This document shows positions 24,839-31,987 of a DNA stretch of 39,752 nucleotides, in pieces (the stretch's first letter is position 1; every line of letters begins with the position of its first letter). Made by a program: the position numbers and the translations under genes. The DNA is taken from the NCBI GenBank assembly GCA_002491115.1, contig DKVI01000019.1, positions 1 through 39,752 on the forward strand, read 5' to 3'. The stretch is from Lachnospiraceae bacterium UBA7182 (GTDB lineage Bacteria; Bacillota; Clostridia; Lachnospirales; Lachnospiraceae). Under the pieces are notes generated by a model. That model worked only from the letters and a program-made list of their open reading frames with translations. It made no database searches and was not told where the DNA came from.

Positions 24839-25804
24839 TTACCACTCAATCAGGCATGCGCCCCATGTAAGTCCCGCGCCGAAGCCGGACAGGATAAGTT
24901 TATCCCCTCTTTGCAGACTTCCCTGTCTGTCCAACTGCGCCAGAAGGATCGGAAGACTGGCGGCCGAAGTATTGCCGCACTGGTCCAGATTCATCGGAAA
25001 TTTTTCTTCCGGCTGCGCCAGGCGTCTGGCAACAGACTGAATGATCCTCTGATTGGCCTGATGAAGAAGAAAATATTTTACTTCTTCTTTGGATACTCCT
25101 GCTTTTTCAAGTGTTTCCTCCACACATACCGGAACGGTCTTTACGGCGAAACTGAAGATCTCCCGGCCGTCCATGGTGAGATAACCCGGCGCAGTCTTTT
25201 CCGGGTTTAAGGGATTCTGATTAGGACGTCCCATACAGCTTAACGTGCTCCATTTGGCCCCGTTGCTGGCTATGGTCTGCGACAGGATGCCGCCTTCTTC
25301 GGAAGCCGTAAGCACCGCCGCACCCGCTCCGTCTCCGAACAGGATGCAGGTACTCCTGTCTTTCCAGTCCACCAGCCTGGATAAAGTCTCGGCCCCCACC
25401 AGCAGGGCGTTTTTATAGATGCCGCTTCGGATAAACGCTTCCGCGATATGTACCGCATAGAGAAAACCGGAGCAGGCCGCGTTAATATCAAAAGCCACCG
25501 CCTTTGAGGCGCCTAACCCTGCCTGCACCCGGCAGGCTGTGCTGGGGGTATCCGTATCGGAAGTGATCGTCGCCACGATCAGAAGATCCAGATCGGAAGC
25601 TTTAAGTCCTGACCGCGCAAGCGCCTCTTTTGCTGCCCCCTCCGCAAGAGAAGCCGTCGTCTCGTCCCGGGCCAGATGCCTGGAACGGATGCCTGTGCGC
25701 TCCGTGATCCACTCGTCACTGGTATCTACCAGTTTTGACAGAAATTCGTTATCTGCCTGAAAGACCGGCAGTTTCCAGCCGGTTCCCATGATCCTTGCAT
25801 TCAT
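24839..25804 (-). CDS. fabH: 3-oxoacyl-ACP synthase III FabH
   Basis: A 321-residue initiating ketosynthase with the Cys-His-Asn triad: Cys in AFDINAACSGFLYAVH, His in LLHQANQRII and Asn in QCGNTSAASLP. It condenses an acyl-CoA primer with malonyl-ACP. As first gene of the operon it is preceded by GAGGA and by the promoter and FabT-like box. The acyl-CoAs made by the 2-oxoacid oxidoreductase elsewhere in the window could in principle be branched primers for it, but that is speculation. Confidence 0.95.
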   Translation of the reverse strand: MNARIMGTGWKLPVFQADNEFLSKLVDTSDEWITERTGIRSRHLARDETTASLAEGAAKEALARSGLKASDLDLLIVATITSDTDTPSTACRVQAGLGASKAVAFDINAACSGFLYAVHIAEAFIRSGIYKNALLVGAETLSRLVDWKDRSTCILFGDGAGAAVLTASEEGGILSQTIASNGAKWSTLSCMGRPNQNPLNPEKTAPGYLTMDGREIFSFAVKTVPVCVEETLEKAGVSKEEVKYFLLHQANQRIIQSVARRLAQPEEKFPMNLDQCGNTSAASLPILLAQLDRQGSLQRGDKLILSGFGAGLTWGACLIEW

Positions 25805-25822
25805 TTTGTATCCTCGATTATT

Positions 25823-25839
25823 ACTTTGACTATCAAACT
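25823..25839 (-). promoter_or_regulatory. FabT-like operator
   Basis: The minus strand reads AGTTTGATAGTCAAAGT, a near-palindrome. The published pneumococcal FabT box is ANTTTGATTATCAAATT, so both half-sites (TTTGA/TCAAA) match. It lies about +5 to +21 from the expected start site of the fab operon, a good place for repression. No FabT gene is in the window. Confidence 0.65.
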
Positions 25840-25850
25840 ATTTCTGCTAA

Positions 25851-25879
25851 AGTATATCCGGGAAGTTTCTGTTTGTCAA
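25851..25879 (-). promoter_or_regulatory. fab operon promoter
   Basis: On the minus strand TTGACA (25879-25874), a 17-base spacer and TATACT (25856-25851). It reads into fabH, 47 bases away. Confidence 0.85.
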
Positions 25880-25893
25880 GTACCTTCCCGGAT
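25856..25893. repeat. 10-bp perfect inverted repeat around the fab -35 box
   Basis: ATCCGGGAAG (25856-25865) and CTTCCCGGAT (25884-25893) are exact reverse complements separated by 18 bases that hold the -35 element. Read on the plus strand it is followed by a T-rich run, so it might also stop antisense transcription; on the minus strand there is no T-run. Confidence 0.7.
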
Positions 25894-25920
25894 TTTCTTT
25901 TTGCTTATATTTCGGTTTTG

Positions 25921-27375
25921 TCAATTCAAATATTTCAGCGGATCCACCTGAGAACCGCCGATCAGTATCTCAAAATGCAGATGCGGTCCCGTACTTCTTC
26001 CTGTATTGCCGCTAAGAGCGATCTTCTGATTCTGATCTACTTTCTGTCCCGGAGATACCAGAATCTTGCTCAAATGCCCGTAGCGGGTCTGCCTTCCGTC
26101 CGGATGACTTAGCGTCACACAATATCCATAGCCGCTGGCCCAGCCTGCGCTTACAACTGTTCCGCCGCAGGAAGCCCGAACTACCGTTCCCACAGGGGTA
26201 GCCCAGTCGACCCCTTTATGCATGCGTCCCCAACGCATTTTAAATCCGGATGTAAATCTGCCTCCGGTGATAGGTCTCATATACGTCGGGGGAATCTGTG
26301 TCCCTTTTTCAATAATTTCCGGCACAGGTTCCACCAGGACATTTTCTTCTATGATCTCCCGCTCCGCTTCCGTATCATTCCTGGAAACGGTCCGCACAGT
26401 CACCGCATGGTGCCCTGCCTGTGCTTCCTGGCGCACCACCGTCTCTGTTGTATACCAGCTGTCATTTTCTATATACTGTGTTTCGGCGTAATAGTCTTCC
26501 TCATAGGTAGACTGAGCCGACACAAGAATTGACAGTTCCGGCTCCGGCACGCTGATGATGATCTCATCGCCGATATGCAGCATCGTATCCCTTGTAAGGC
26601 CCGGATTCAGCGCCAGCACTTCGTCCACATAATAGCCCCGGCTGTTGGCAATCACAGACAGCGTGTCCCCCGGCTGTACTTCATAAGTCTGATTTTTTTC
26701 TTTTTCCCTGGTCACAGAATCGATGGCCTCCGACAGATTCGTTAAGCGTTCCTCATCTATATACGCCTCGGCGATCTCCACCTTTTCAAAGAAATCCAGA
26801 GCTTTCAGACCATCGCCTTCTTTAATCTCTCCTTTTGGTTCCACCTGGACCGTAAAAGCGTCCAGTTCCCGGCTGTTGTCCGACACGACCTCTACTTTAA
26901 AAAGACCGTCCGGGTCATATTTCGCCAGAGACGCCGTCAGCATCGCTTTTACTTCATCCATGGTAGCCAGATTCACAGTAAATTCATTTACCTTTACCAG
27001 ATAGTATTTTTGTCTGGCAGTCTTGACTTTTTCCTGGAGCAGATCGTGAATTACGCCCTCCAGTTCGGCGGATTCCAGGGTAGAGCCCACCAGTTTATCC
27101 ACCTGACGAAAGTCACACTCCACGTCAGCAAGGACCAACCCGTTCTTCTCCCGGGCAATCTGGGCACGGGCATTTAAGAATGCCTGATCCACCACTGACG
27201 GATCGGACACCGCGCCGATGACCTCCCCATCCAGCAACACTTCGCAATAAGTTGATTCCAATCCATATGTATCGCCTAAAAGAGGTACATAGAGAAAAAG
27301 CACTGCACAACAGAACAGTGCCCACCATATGTATCTTAACTCAAAATATTTGCCAAATAAACGTCTTTTTTGCAT
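25921..27375 (-). CDS. LysM/G5/M23 cell-wall endopeptidase
   Basis: A 484-residue surface protein. A signal-anchor helix lies at residues 15-33, followed by a long extracellular stalk, a LysM peptidoglycan-binding domain (231-276, YEVQPGDTLSVIANSRGY), a G5 domain (about 285-362) and a C-terminal M23 peptidase (383-480). The zinc ligands and catalytic His are present: His386 and Asp390 in HKGVD, and HLHF at 465-468. It probably cuts peptide cross-links in peptidoglycan during growth or division. It follows the flavin reductase by 18 bases. Confidence 0.93.
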   Translation of the reverse strand: MQKRRLFGKYFELRYIWWALFCCAVLFLYVPLLGDTYGLESTYCEVLLDGEVIGAVSDPSVVDQAFLNARAQIAREKNGLVLADVECDFRQVDKLVGSTLESAELEGVIHDLLQEKVKTARQKYYLVKVNEFTVNLATMDEVKAMLTASLAKYDPDGLFKVEVVSDNSRELDAFTVQVEPKGEIKEGDGLKALDFFEKVEIAEAYIDEERLTNLSEAIDSVTREKEKNQTYEVQPGDTLSVIANSRGYYVDEVLALNPGLTRDTMLHIGDEIIISVPEPELSILVSAQSTYEEDYYAETQYIENDSWYTTETVVRQEAQAGHHAVTVRTVSRNDTEAEREIIEENVLVEPVPEIIEKGTQIPPTYMRPITGGRFTSGFKMRWGRMHKGVDWATPVGTVVRASCGGTVVSAGWASGYGYCVTLSHPDGRQTRYGHLSKILVSPGQKVDQNQKIALSGNTGRSTGPHLHFEILIGGSQVDPLKYLN

Positions 27376-27393
27376 GTAATCTTTTGTGTATCC

Positions 27394-27984
27394 CTATCTT
27401 TTCTTTTTATGGAGTTTTTTGTCAGGTTTGCGCACGGAATATCCGAAGCTCCCCACCTTCCTTCCCAGTTCAAAATAGGTTCCATGGGAATAAGTGACAA
27501 GCCCCGCCTGATTCAGATTGAATTTTCCATGCGAATCCATATACCGGTCATCCACCGTCACGCTTACCACTTCCGCCAGGAACAGATCATGGCTGCCGAG
27601 AGGCTTTACTTCCGTGACCCGGCATTCGATATTGACCGGGCATTGTGCAATCCCCGGCGCACTCACAATGCGGGAAGGTAATTCTGTCAGATGCATCTCC
27701 TGATATTTATCCACCTCGCGGCCCGAACGCACGCCGCAGTAATCCAAAGCACGCGCCAGTTCCCGGGTGGCCAGATTGACAACAAAGACACCCGTCTGTT
27801 TTATGATTCCGTAGGAATACCGTTCTTTCCTGACAGATATGGAAAGCATGGCAGGGGAAGAACAAATAGTCCCCGCCCAGGCTACTGTAATAATGTTCGG
27901 TCTTTCCTGCGGGCGCTGGCAGCTTACCATCACTGCCGGAAGGGGATACAGCATATTTCCTGGTTTCCAATATTCCTTCGCCAT
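27394..27984 (-). CDS. flavin reductase family protein
   Basis: A 196-residue FMN-binding split-barrel protein: MLYPLPAVMVSCQRP, NIITVAWAGTICSSPAMLSISVRKERYSYGII in two blocks, and FVVNLATRELARALDYCGVRSGRE are typical of flavin reductase-like domains in anaerobes. It binds FMN and probably transfers electrons, but the physiological partner is unknown. The tail is very basic (RKPDKKLHKKKR). GGGAGGAAC precedes the ATG. Confidence 0.9.
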   Translation of the reverse strand: MAKEYWKPGNMLYPLPAVMVSCQRPQERPNIITVAWAGTICSSPAMLSISVRKERYSYGIIKQTGVFVVNLATRELARALDYCGVRSGREVDKYQEMHLTELPSRIVSAPGIAQCPVNIECRVTEVKPLGSHDLFLAEVVSVTVDDRYMDSHGKFNLNQAGLVTYSHGTYFELGRKVGSFGYSVRKPDKKLHKKKR

Positions 27985-28057
27985 GATGTTCCTCCCTGAG
28001 CTTTGTTACTTTCCCTACCATTTTACGCACAATCCGGATATTTGGCAAGATAAAATT

Positions 28058-28339
28058 TCACACTACATGCTTTTTCAGGATACTTTCCAGTGCGGAACCG
28101 CTGCTGGTATGGCATCGTACGACTTCCACTTTCTTTTTTTTCGCTTCTTCCACGGCTGTTTTTACCATCTTATGGCTTACCGTATTGGTGAAGAGTATGA
28201 ACAGATCCGGCGTACCCATCTGTTTATCCATACTGGCCGACATCTGTGTAAATACTTTCGCTTTGCATTTATAGTTTTTACAAATCTTCATATACTGGCA
28301 CACCATCCGGTCATGCCCGCCCACAATAACAACACTCAT
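28058..28339 (-). CDS. DUF2325 domain protein
   Basis: A 93-residue protein that is almost wholly a DUF2325 domain: VVIVGGHDRM at the start, a conserved Cys-rich middle (CKNYKCKAKVF), and DLFILFTNTVSHKMVKTAVEEAKKK. The function is not established. It is found near metal and redox genes in Clostridia; here it follows the Fur-family gene by 70 bases, with a strong stem-loop between them. Confidence 0.88.
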   Translation of the reverse strand: MSVVIVGGHDRMVCQYMKICKNYKCKAKVFTQMSASMDKQMGTPDLFILFTNTVSHKMVKTAVEEAKKKKVEVVRCHTSSGSALESILKKHVV

Positions 28340-28374
28340 CCAACAATTCTCCTGTTTATTTTTCTGACAGCAAA

Positions 28375-28400
28375 CGGGAGCCGTGTCCCCACAGCCCCCG
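28375..28400 (-). terminator. strong stem-loop between the Fur-family gene and the DUF2325 gene
   Basis: The minus strand folds into an 11-bp stem (two G-U pairs if RNA) closed by a GGGA loop, which fits a GNRA tetraloop. The following bases (TTTGCTGTCAG) are only weakly T-rich, so it may be a partial terminator or attenuator. Confidence 0.5.
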
Positions 28401-28409
28401 ATCTTTCTT

Positions 28410-28826
28410 TTACAGCAATATCAATTTTTCTATCTGCGGCCTGCCGGAATATCCTTTCCTGGACAGCGCCTCTTCTAAAACTCTCTGCAGTTCCTCTTCG
28501 TCAAATTCTACCACTGACTGATCTTTCAGGACCGCCCTGCATCCTGCACAGCCGGCGTCCTGGTCGGACAGCCGGTAAGGCACATTCATTCGGAACACCC
28601 CCAGTTCGGTCAGCACATTGATCATACGGTATACAGTGGCGATCCCGATACTTTTATCCTTTTTAGACACCTGATAATAGATTTCTTTACAGCAGGTACA
28701 CTCATGCGCGAACACTGTATCCAGTATTAATCGCCTCTGTTTAGTCACACGCATTCCCTTTTTGCGGAGCATTGTCAGGATCTCATCTTTCCTGCGGTCT
28801 GCCAGGATCAGTCTCTCGTCCTGCAT
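28410..28826 (-). CDS. Fur-family regulator, short C-terminal domain
   Basis: A 138-residue Fur-family protein. The winged helix is clear (MRVTKQRRLILDTVF, then GIATVYRMINVLTELGVFRM). The C-terminal half is atypical: the His-rich segment that precedes the CxxC of Fur/PerR/Zur is missing, with YRLSDQDAGCAGC in its place, plus an extra ECTCC in the HTH region. Metal specificity cannot be read off. The start at 28826 is preferred over 28844 because GGAGG is 9 bases before it, inside the end of the Cys-rich peptide gene, which it overlaps by 19 bases. It ends the feo operon and probably controls it. Confidence 0.88.
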   Translation of the reverse strand: MQDERLILADRRKDEILTMLRKKGMRVTKQRRLILDTVFAHECTCCKEIYYQVSKKDKSIGIATVYRMINVLTELGVFRMNVPYRLSDQDAGCAGCRAVLKDQSVVEFDEEELQRVLEEALSRKGYSGRPQIEKLILL

Positions 28827-28954
28827 TCTGAGCATCCTCCGCACCCGCCGCTACAGCCTGCACAGTTTTTTCCGGACTTTTTATCTTTCCGGATACAGCG
28901 GACCGCATTACCTGCCGCGATCAGAACCACAATCCCTACGATCAAAGTCCCCAT
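28808..28954 (-). CDS. FeoB-associated Cys-rich membrane protein
   Basis: A 48-residue peptide with one membrane helix (TLIVGIVVLIAAGNAV), a basic stretch (IRKDKKSGK) and five Cys in CAGCSGGCGGCSEC, plus one Cys near the helix. This is the FeoB-associated Cys-rich family. Its ATG shares one base with the feoB stop (TAATG), so the two are coupled. It probably helps iron handling at the cytoplasmic side of FeoB. The longer open frame upstream is a shadow of feoB. Confidence 0.92.
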   Translation of the reverse strand: MGTLIVGIVVLIAAGNAVRCIRKDKKSGKNCAGCSGGCGGCSECRTRD

Positions 28955-31098
28955 TACGCTTTCGCCATCCCTTTCACATTCACTTTTAATTTTCCGTCCG
29001 TTTTGTAAGGCCGTACCAGAAGCCATACAAATACTGCCAGTATCGCCAGTGCTGCGATCAGACCCAATCCGAAGGAACCGGTCGCTGCAAACGTTCCGAT
29101 CTGATAAATACACAGCGCTGTGCAATAAGCAAGCAGGCACTGATATCCGATCGCAAACCAGGTCCATTTCGCGTTGTTCATCTCTCTGCGGATCGCACCC
29201 ATAGCTGCGAAACAGGGCGCGCATAACAGATTAAATACAAGGAAACTATAGGCGGCAACCGTCGTGTACGCCCCGGCCAGTGCACCCCAGATCTCTTCGC
29301 CCTCCTCAGACACTTCGGCAAAGCCATAAAGGATACCAAAGGTACCTACGACGTTTTCTTTTGCCACAAGTCCCGTAATGGCAGCCACAGACGCTTTCCA
29401 GTCGCCCCATCCCAGAGGTGTAAAGATCCAGGCGATCCCGTTGCCGATCATGGCCAGGATACTGTTGTCAATCTCCATATCTTCCAGCATCCGGAACTGT
29501 CCGTCTACCCATCCGAAATAAGTCGTGAACCACACAAGGATCGTGGAAAGGAGGATGATGGTGCCGGCCTTTTTAATGAAGGACCAGCCTCTCTCCCACA
29601 TGCTTCTTAAGACATTTCCGACCGTCGGCATATGATAAGCCGGAAGCTCCATAACAAACGGCGCCGGATCTCCCGCGAACATCTGTGTCTTCTTCAGAAT
29701 AATACCGGAACACACGATCGCCGCAATCCCCACAAAATACGCGCTGGGCGCTACCCATGACGCACCGCCGAACAGCGCGCCCGCAATCAGAGCGATGATC
29801 GGAAGCTTGGCGCCGCAGGGAATGAATGTGGTCGTCATAATCGTCATACGACGATCTCTTTCATTCTCAATGGTTCTTGAAGCCATCACGCCGGGTACGC
29901 CGCAGCCGGTGCCGATCAGCATCGGAATAAAGGATTTACCTGACAATCCGAACCTGCGGAAAATACGGTCCATAATAAAAGCCACGCGCGCCATATATCC
30001 GCACGCTTCCAGGAAGGCCAGGAAAATAAAGAGTACCAGCATCTGCGGCACGAATCCCAGCACGGCGCCCACACCCGCAACAATACCGTCCAGGATAAGC
30101 CCCTGTAACCAGTCCGCACAGTTCATGCTTACAAGCACGCCTTCAATAGCCGGCGGGATAATGTCTCCAAACAACACGTCGTTTGTCCAGTCTGTCACAA
30201 ACGTACCGACAGTCGTTACAGATATATAATACACAAACCACATGATTACAGCAAAGATCGGAAGCGCCAGAATTCGGTTGGTCACGATCTGGTCAATCTT
30301 ATCCGAAGTAGACAGTGCGCTTCTTTTTGCTTTCTTGCAGCATTTCCCCATAATCGAAGCGATAAAGCTGTACCTTTCATTGGTAATGATACTCTCGGAG
30401 TCATCATCCATAGATTCTTCCAGGCGCCCAATCACATCGTCGGCGTTCAAAGTCACTGTCATCTGTTCCTGGATTTTATCATCCCGTTCAAACAGTTTGA
30501 TGGCGAAGAAACGTTTTTGCTCCTCAGGCACTTTTCCTTCGATCCTGGATTCAATCTCCTGAAGCGCCTCTTCTACTTTCGCGTCGAATTGATGCACGGA
30601 CACCTGGGTTCCCGAAGCTGCTTTCATGGCCATATCCGCCGCTTCCATGACTTTGGTGCCTTTCAGAGCGGAAATCTCTATAGCAGGGCAGCCAAGCTCT
30701 TTACTGAGCTTATCAATAAAAATCTGGTCTCCGTTCTTCTGCACAATATCCATCATATTGACAGCCATGACTACCGGAATCCCCAGTTCCATCAGCTGTG
30801 TGGATAAATACAGATTACGCTCCAGATTGGTTCCGTCCACAATATTCAGAATCGCGTCCGGCCGTTCGGCAATCAGGTAATTCCTTGCCACAACTTCTTC
30901 CAGCGTGTAGGGGGATAAAGAATAAATCCCCGGGAGGTCCATAATCACCACATCTGAATTTCCTTTTAACTTTCCTTCTTTTTTCTCAACCGTAACGCCC
31001 GGCCAGTTTCCCACGAACTGGTTGGAACCGGTAAGCGCGTTAAATAATGTTGTTTTGCCGCTGTTGGGATTTCCGGCAAGTGCAATTTTTATCGACAT
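28954..31098 (-). CDS. feoB: ferrous iron transporter FeoB
   Basis: A 714-residue FeoB. The N-terminal G domain has G1 GNPNSGKT (9-16), the FeoB signature GNWPGVTVEKKEG, G3 DLPG (54-57) and G4 VNMMD. The membrane part has the two Gate regions with paired Cys-containing helices (GTGCGVPGVMASRTIENERDRR, split over two blocks, and FIPCGAKLPI) and LLCAPCFAAMGAIRRE. It takes up Fe2+ in anaerobic conditions. AGGAGGAG precedes the ATG. Both stem-loops in the gap to feoA would be in its leader. Confidence 0.97.
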   Translation of the reverse strand: MSIKIALAGNPNSGKTTLFNALTGSNQFVGNWPGVTVEKKEGKLKGNSDVVIMDLPGIYSLSPYTLEEVVARNYLIAERPDAILNIVDGTNLERNLYLSTQLMELGIPVVMAVNMMDIVQKNGDQIFIDKLSKELGCPAIEISALKGTKVMEAADMAMKAASGTQVSVHQFDAKVEEALQEIESRIEGKVPEEQKRFFAIKLFERDDKIQEQMTVTLNADDVIGRLEESMDDDSESIITNERYSFIASIMGKCCKKAKRSALSTSDKIDQIVTNRILALPIFAVIMWFVYYISVTTVGTFVTDWTNDVLFGDIIPPAIEGVLVSMNCADWLQGLILDGIVAGVGAVLGFVPQMLVLFIFLAFLEACGYMARVAFIMDRIFRRFGLSGKSFIPMLIGTGCGVPGVMASRTIENERDRRMTIMTTTFIPCGAKLPIIALIAGALFGGASWVAPSAYFVGIAAIVCSGIILKKTQMFAGDPAPFVMELPAYHMPTVGNVLRSMWERGWSFIKKAGTIILLSTILVWFTTYFGWVDGQFRMLEDMEIDNSILAMIGNGIAWIFTPLGWGDWKASVAAITGLVAKENVVGTFGILYGFAEVSEEGEEIWGALAGAYTTVAAYSFLVFNLLCAPCFAAMGAIRREMNNAKWTWFAIGYQCLLAYCTALCIYQIGTFAATGSFGLGLIAALAILAVFVWLLVRPYKTDGKLKVNVKGMAKA

Positions 31099-31111
31099 TT
31101 TCTCCTCCTCG

Positions 31112-31131
31112 AGGTTAGCTCATGCTAACCT
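31112..31131 (-). repeat. perfect stem-loop just before the feoB ribosome site
   Basis: Arms AGGTTAGC and GCTAACCT (8 bp, perfect) around a 4-base loop, ending a few bases before AGGAGGAG of feoB. It could hide or expose the ribosome site in the mRNA, or be a protein operator. Confidence 0.6.
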
Positions 31132-31147
31132 AATATCTTAAAAATAA

Positions 31148-31161
31148 GCCGCCTAAGCGGC
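31148..31161 (-). terminator. weak terminator-like stem-loop between feoA and feoB
   Basis: GCCGC and GCGGC pair around a 4-base loop, followed on the minus strand by TTATTTTT. The stem is short, so it may act as an attenuator that lowers feoB relative to feoA. Confidence 0.5.
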
Positions 31162-31178
31162 GTATATCCGTCATATCG

Positions 31179-31397
31179 TCACCGTACCTCGACCATACCG
31201 GCGTCTTCTTTCCTCAGAGACAGCTCATATCCGCGTACCGTTACTTCCACCGGGTCTCCTAAAGGCGCCACTTTGCGGACGTATACTTCTGTCCCTTTGG
31301 TAATACCCATATCCATGATTCGGCGTCTGACAGCACCTTCACCGTGAAGTTTTACAACCGAAACACTCTTTCCCACTTCCACTTCCCTTAATGTCAT
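31179..31397 (-). CDS. feoA: FeoA domain protein (second copy)
   Basis: A 72-residue SH3-like FeoA protein (VVKLHGEGAVRRRIMDMGITKGTEVYVRKVAPLGDPVEV in two blocks, ending in RGYELSLRKEDAGMVEV). FeoA is a small cytoplasmic partner of FeoB. This copy is directly before feoB, and differs clearly from the other copy, so the two are not a recent duplication. Confidence 0.93.
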   Translation of the reverse strand: MTLREVEVGKSVSVVKLHGEGAVRRRIMDMGITKGTEVYVRKVAPLGDPVEVTVRGYELSLRKEDAGMVEVR

Positions 31398-31555
31398 GTT
31401 ACTCTCCTATTTCAGCTTTCGCGCCTGCCCTCTATAACATCCCTGATCTGCAACGATTTTCAGCCTTTTGTGCATTTAAAGCGTTACGGACACTGTTTGG
31501 ACAGACGCTGTTTACAGTTTCCATATTTGCATCTGATCGATGCCGTTTTTAACAG

Positions 31556-31768
31556 CTAAGCCACCATGATCCTGCCGGCCAGACTTCTGTCTAAAGCGAT
31601 ACGGGTTCCTTTCACCAAAAGGATCATGCCAGATGCAGTCTCTCCAAGAACCTGTACTTCAGATCCCGGTGCAAACCCCAAATCCTGAAGATGACGGATC
31701 ATCTCGTCTTTCCCGCGAAGTTTTGTGACTTTACGCCTCTCTCCGATACTCATAAATGTCAATGCCAT
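31556..31768 (-). CDS. feoA: FeoA domain protein (first copy)
   Basis: A 70-residue FeoA protein (KVTKLRGKDEMIRHLQDLGFAPGSEVQVLGE in two blocks, ending in KGTRIALDRSLAGRIMVA). It is the first gene after the Fur-box promoter. A gap of 158 bases to the second feoA holds no gene or clear structure. Confidence 0.93.
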   Translation of the reverse strand: MALTFMSIGERRKVTKLRGKDEMIRHLQDLGFAPGSEVQVLGETASGMILLVKGTRIALDRSLAGRIMVA

Positions 31769-31818
31769 GATTCATCCCCCTGTCGTAGTCCTGATTTTTA
31801 TCCTTTATTTATCTCGCA

Positions 31819-31876
31819 GATGAAAATGAATATCATTTACATTTATCATTATATACATCCGATTTGTTATTGTCAA
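31819..31876 (-). promoter_or_regulatory. feo operon promoter with Fur-box-like site
   Basis: A fully consensus promoter on the minus strand: TTGACA (31876-31871), 17 bases, TATAAT (31853-31848). Just downstream lies a perfect 6-3-6 palindrome AAATGATATTCATTT (31838-31824), within a run of ATGA/TCAT hexamers from 31819 to 31850 that resembles the Fur box. A Fur-family protein is encoded at the end of this operon. Iron-dependent repression is the natural reading. Confidence 0.8.
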
Positions 31877-31927
31877 CTAACTTTTTTGAATTTATACGCT
31901 TCCTGTTGATACATTTTCTCATTAACA

Positions 31928-31987
31928 AAAAAAAGACAGCAGCCACTCTGCACAAGCACAAGCCCAAGAATGACTGCTGTCTTTTTT
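31928..31987 (-). terminator. terminator of the pyrophosphatase gene
   Basis: Arms at 31929-31942 and 31974-31987 (AAAAAAGACAGCAG with its complement) form a 14-bp stem with a 31-base loop, followed by a long T-run on the minus strand. One arm overlaps the stop codon of the gene. The A and T runs at both ends would also let it act on the plus strand. Confidence 0.85.

Noticed and set aside
31112..31134. DtxR/IdeR-type box before feoB (TTAGGTTAG)
   Set aside because: The half-sites are several bases too far apart for the 19-bp consensus, so a stem-loop is the better description.
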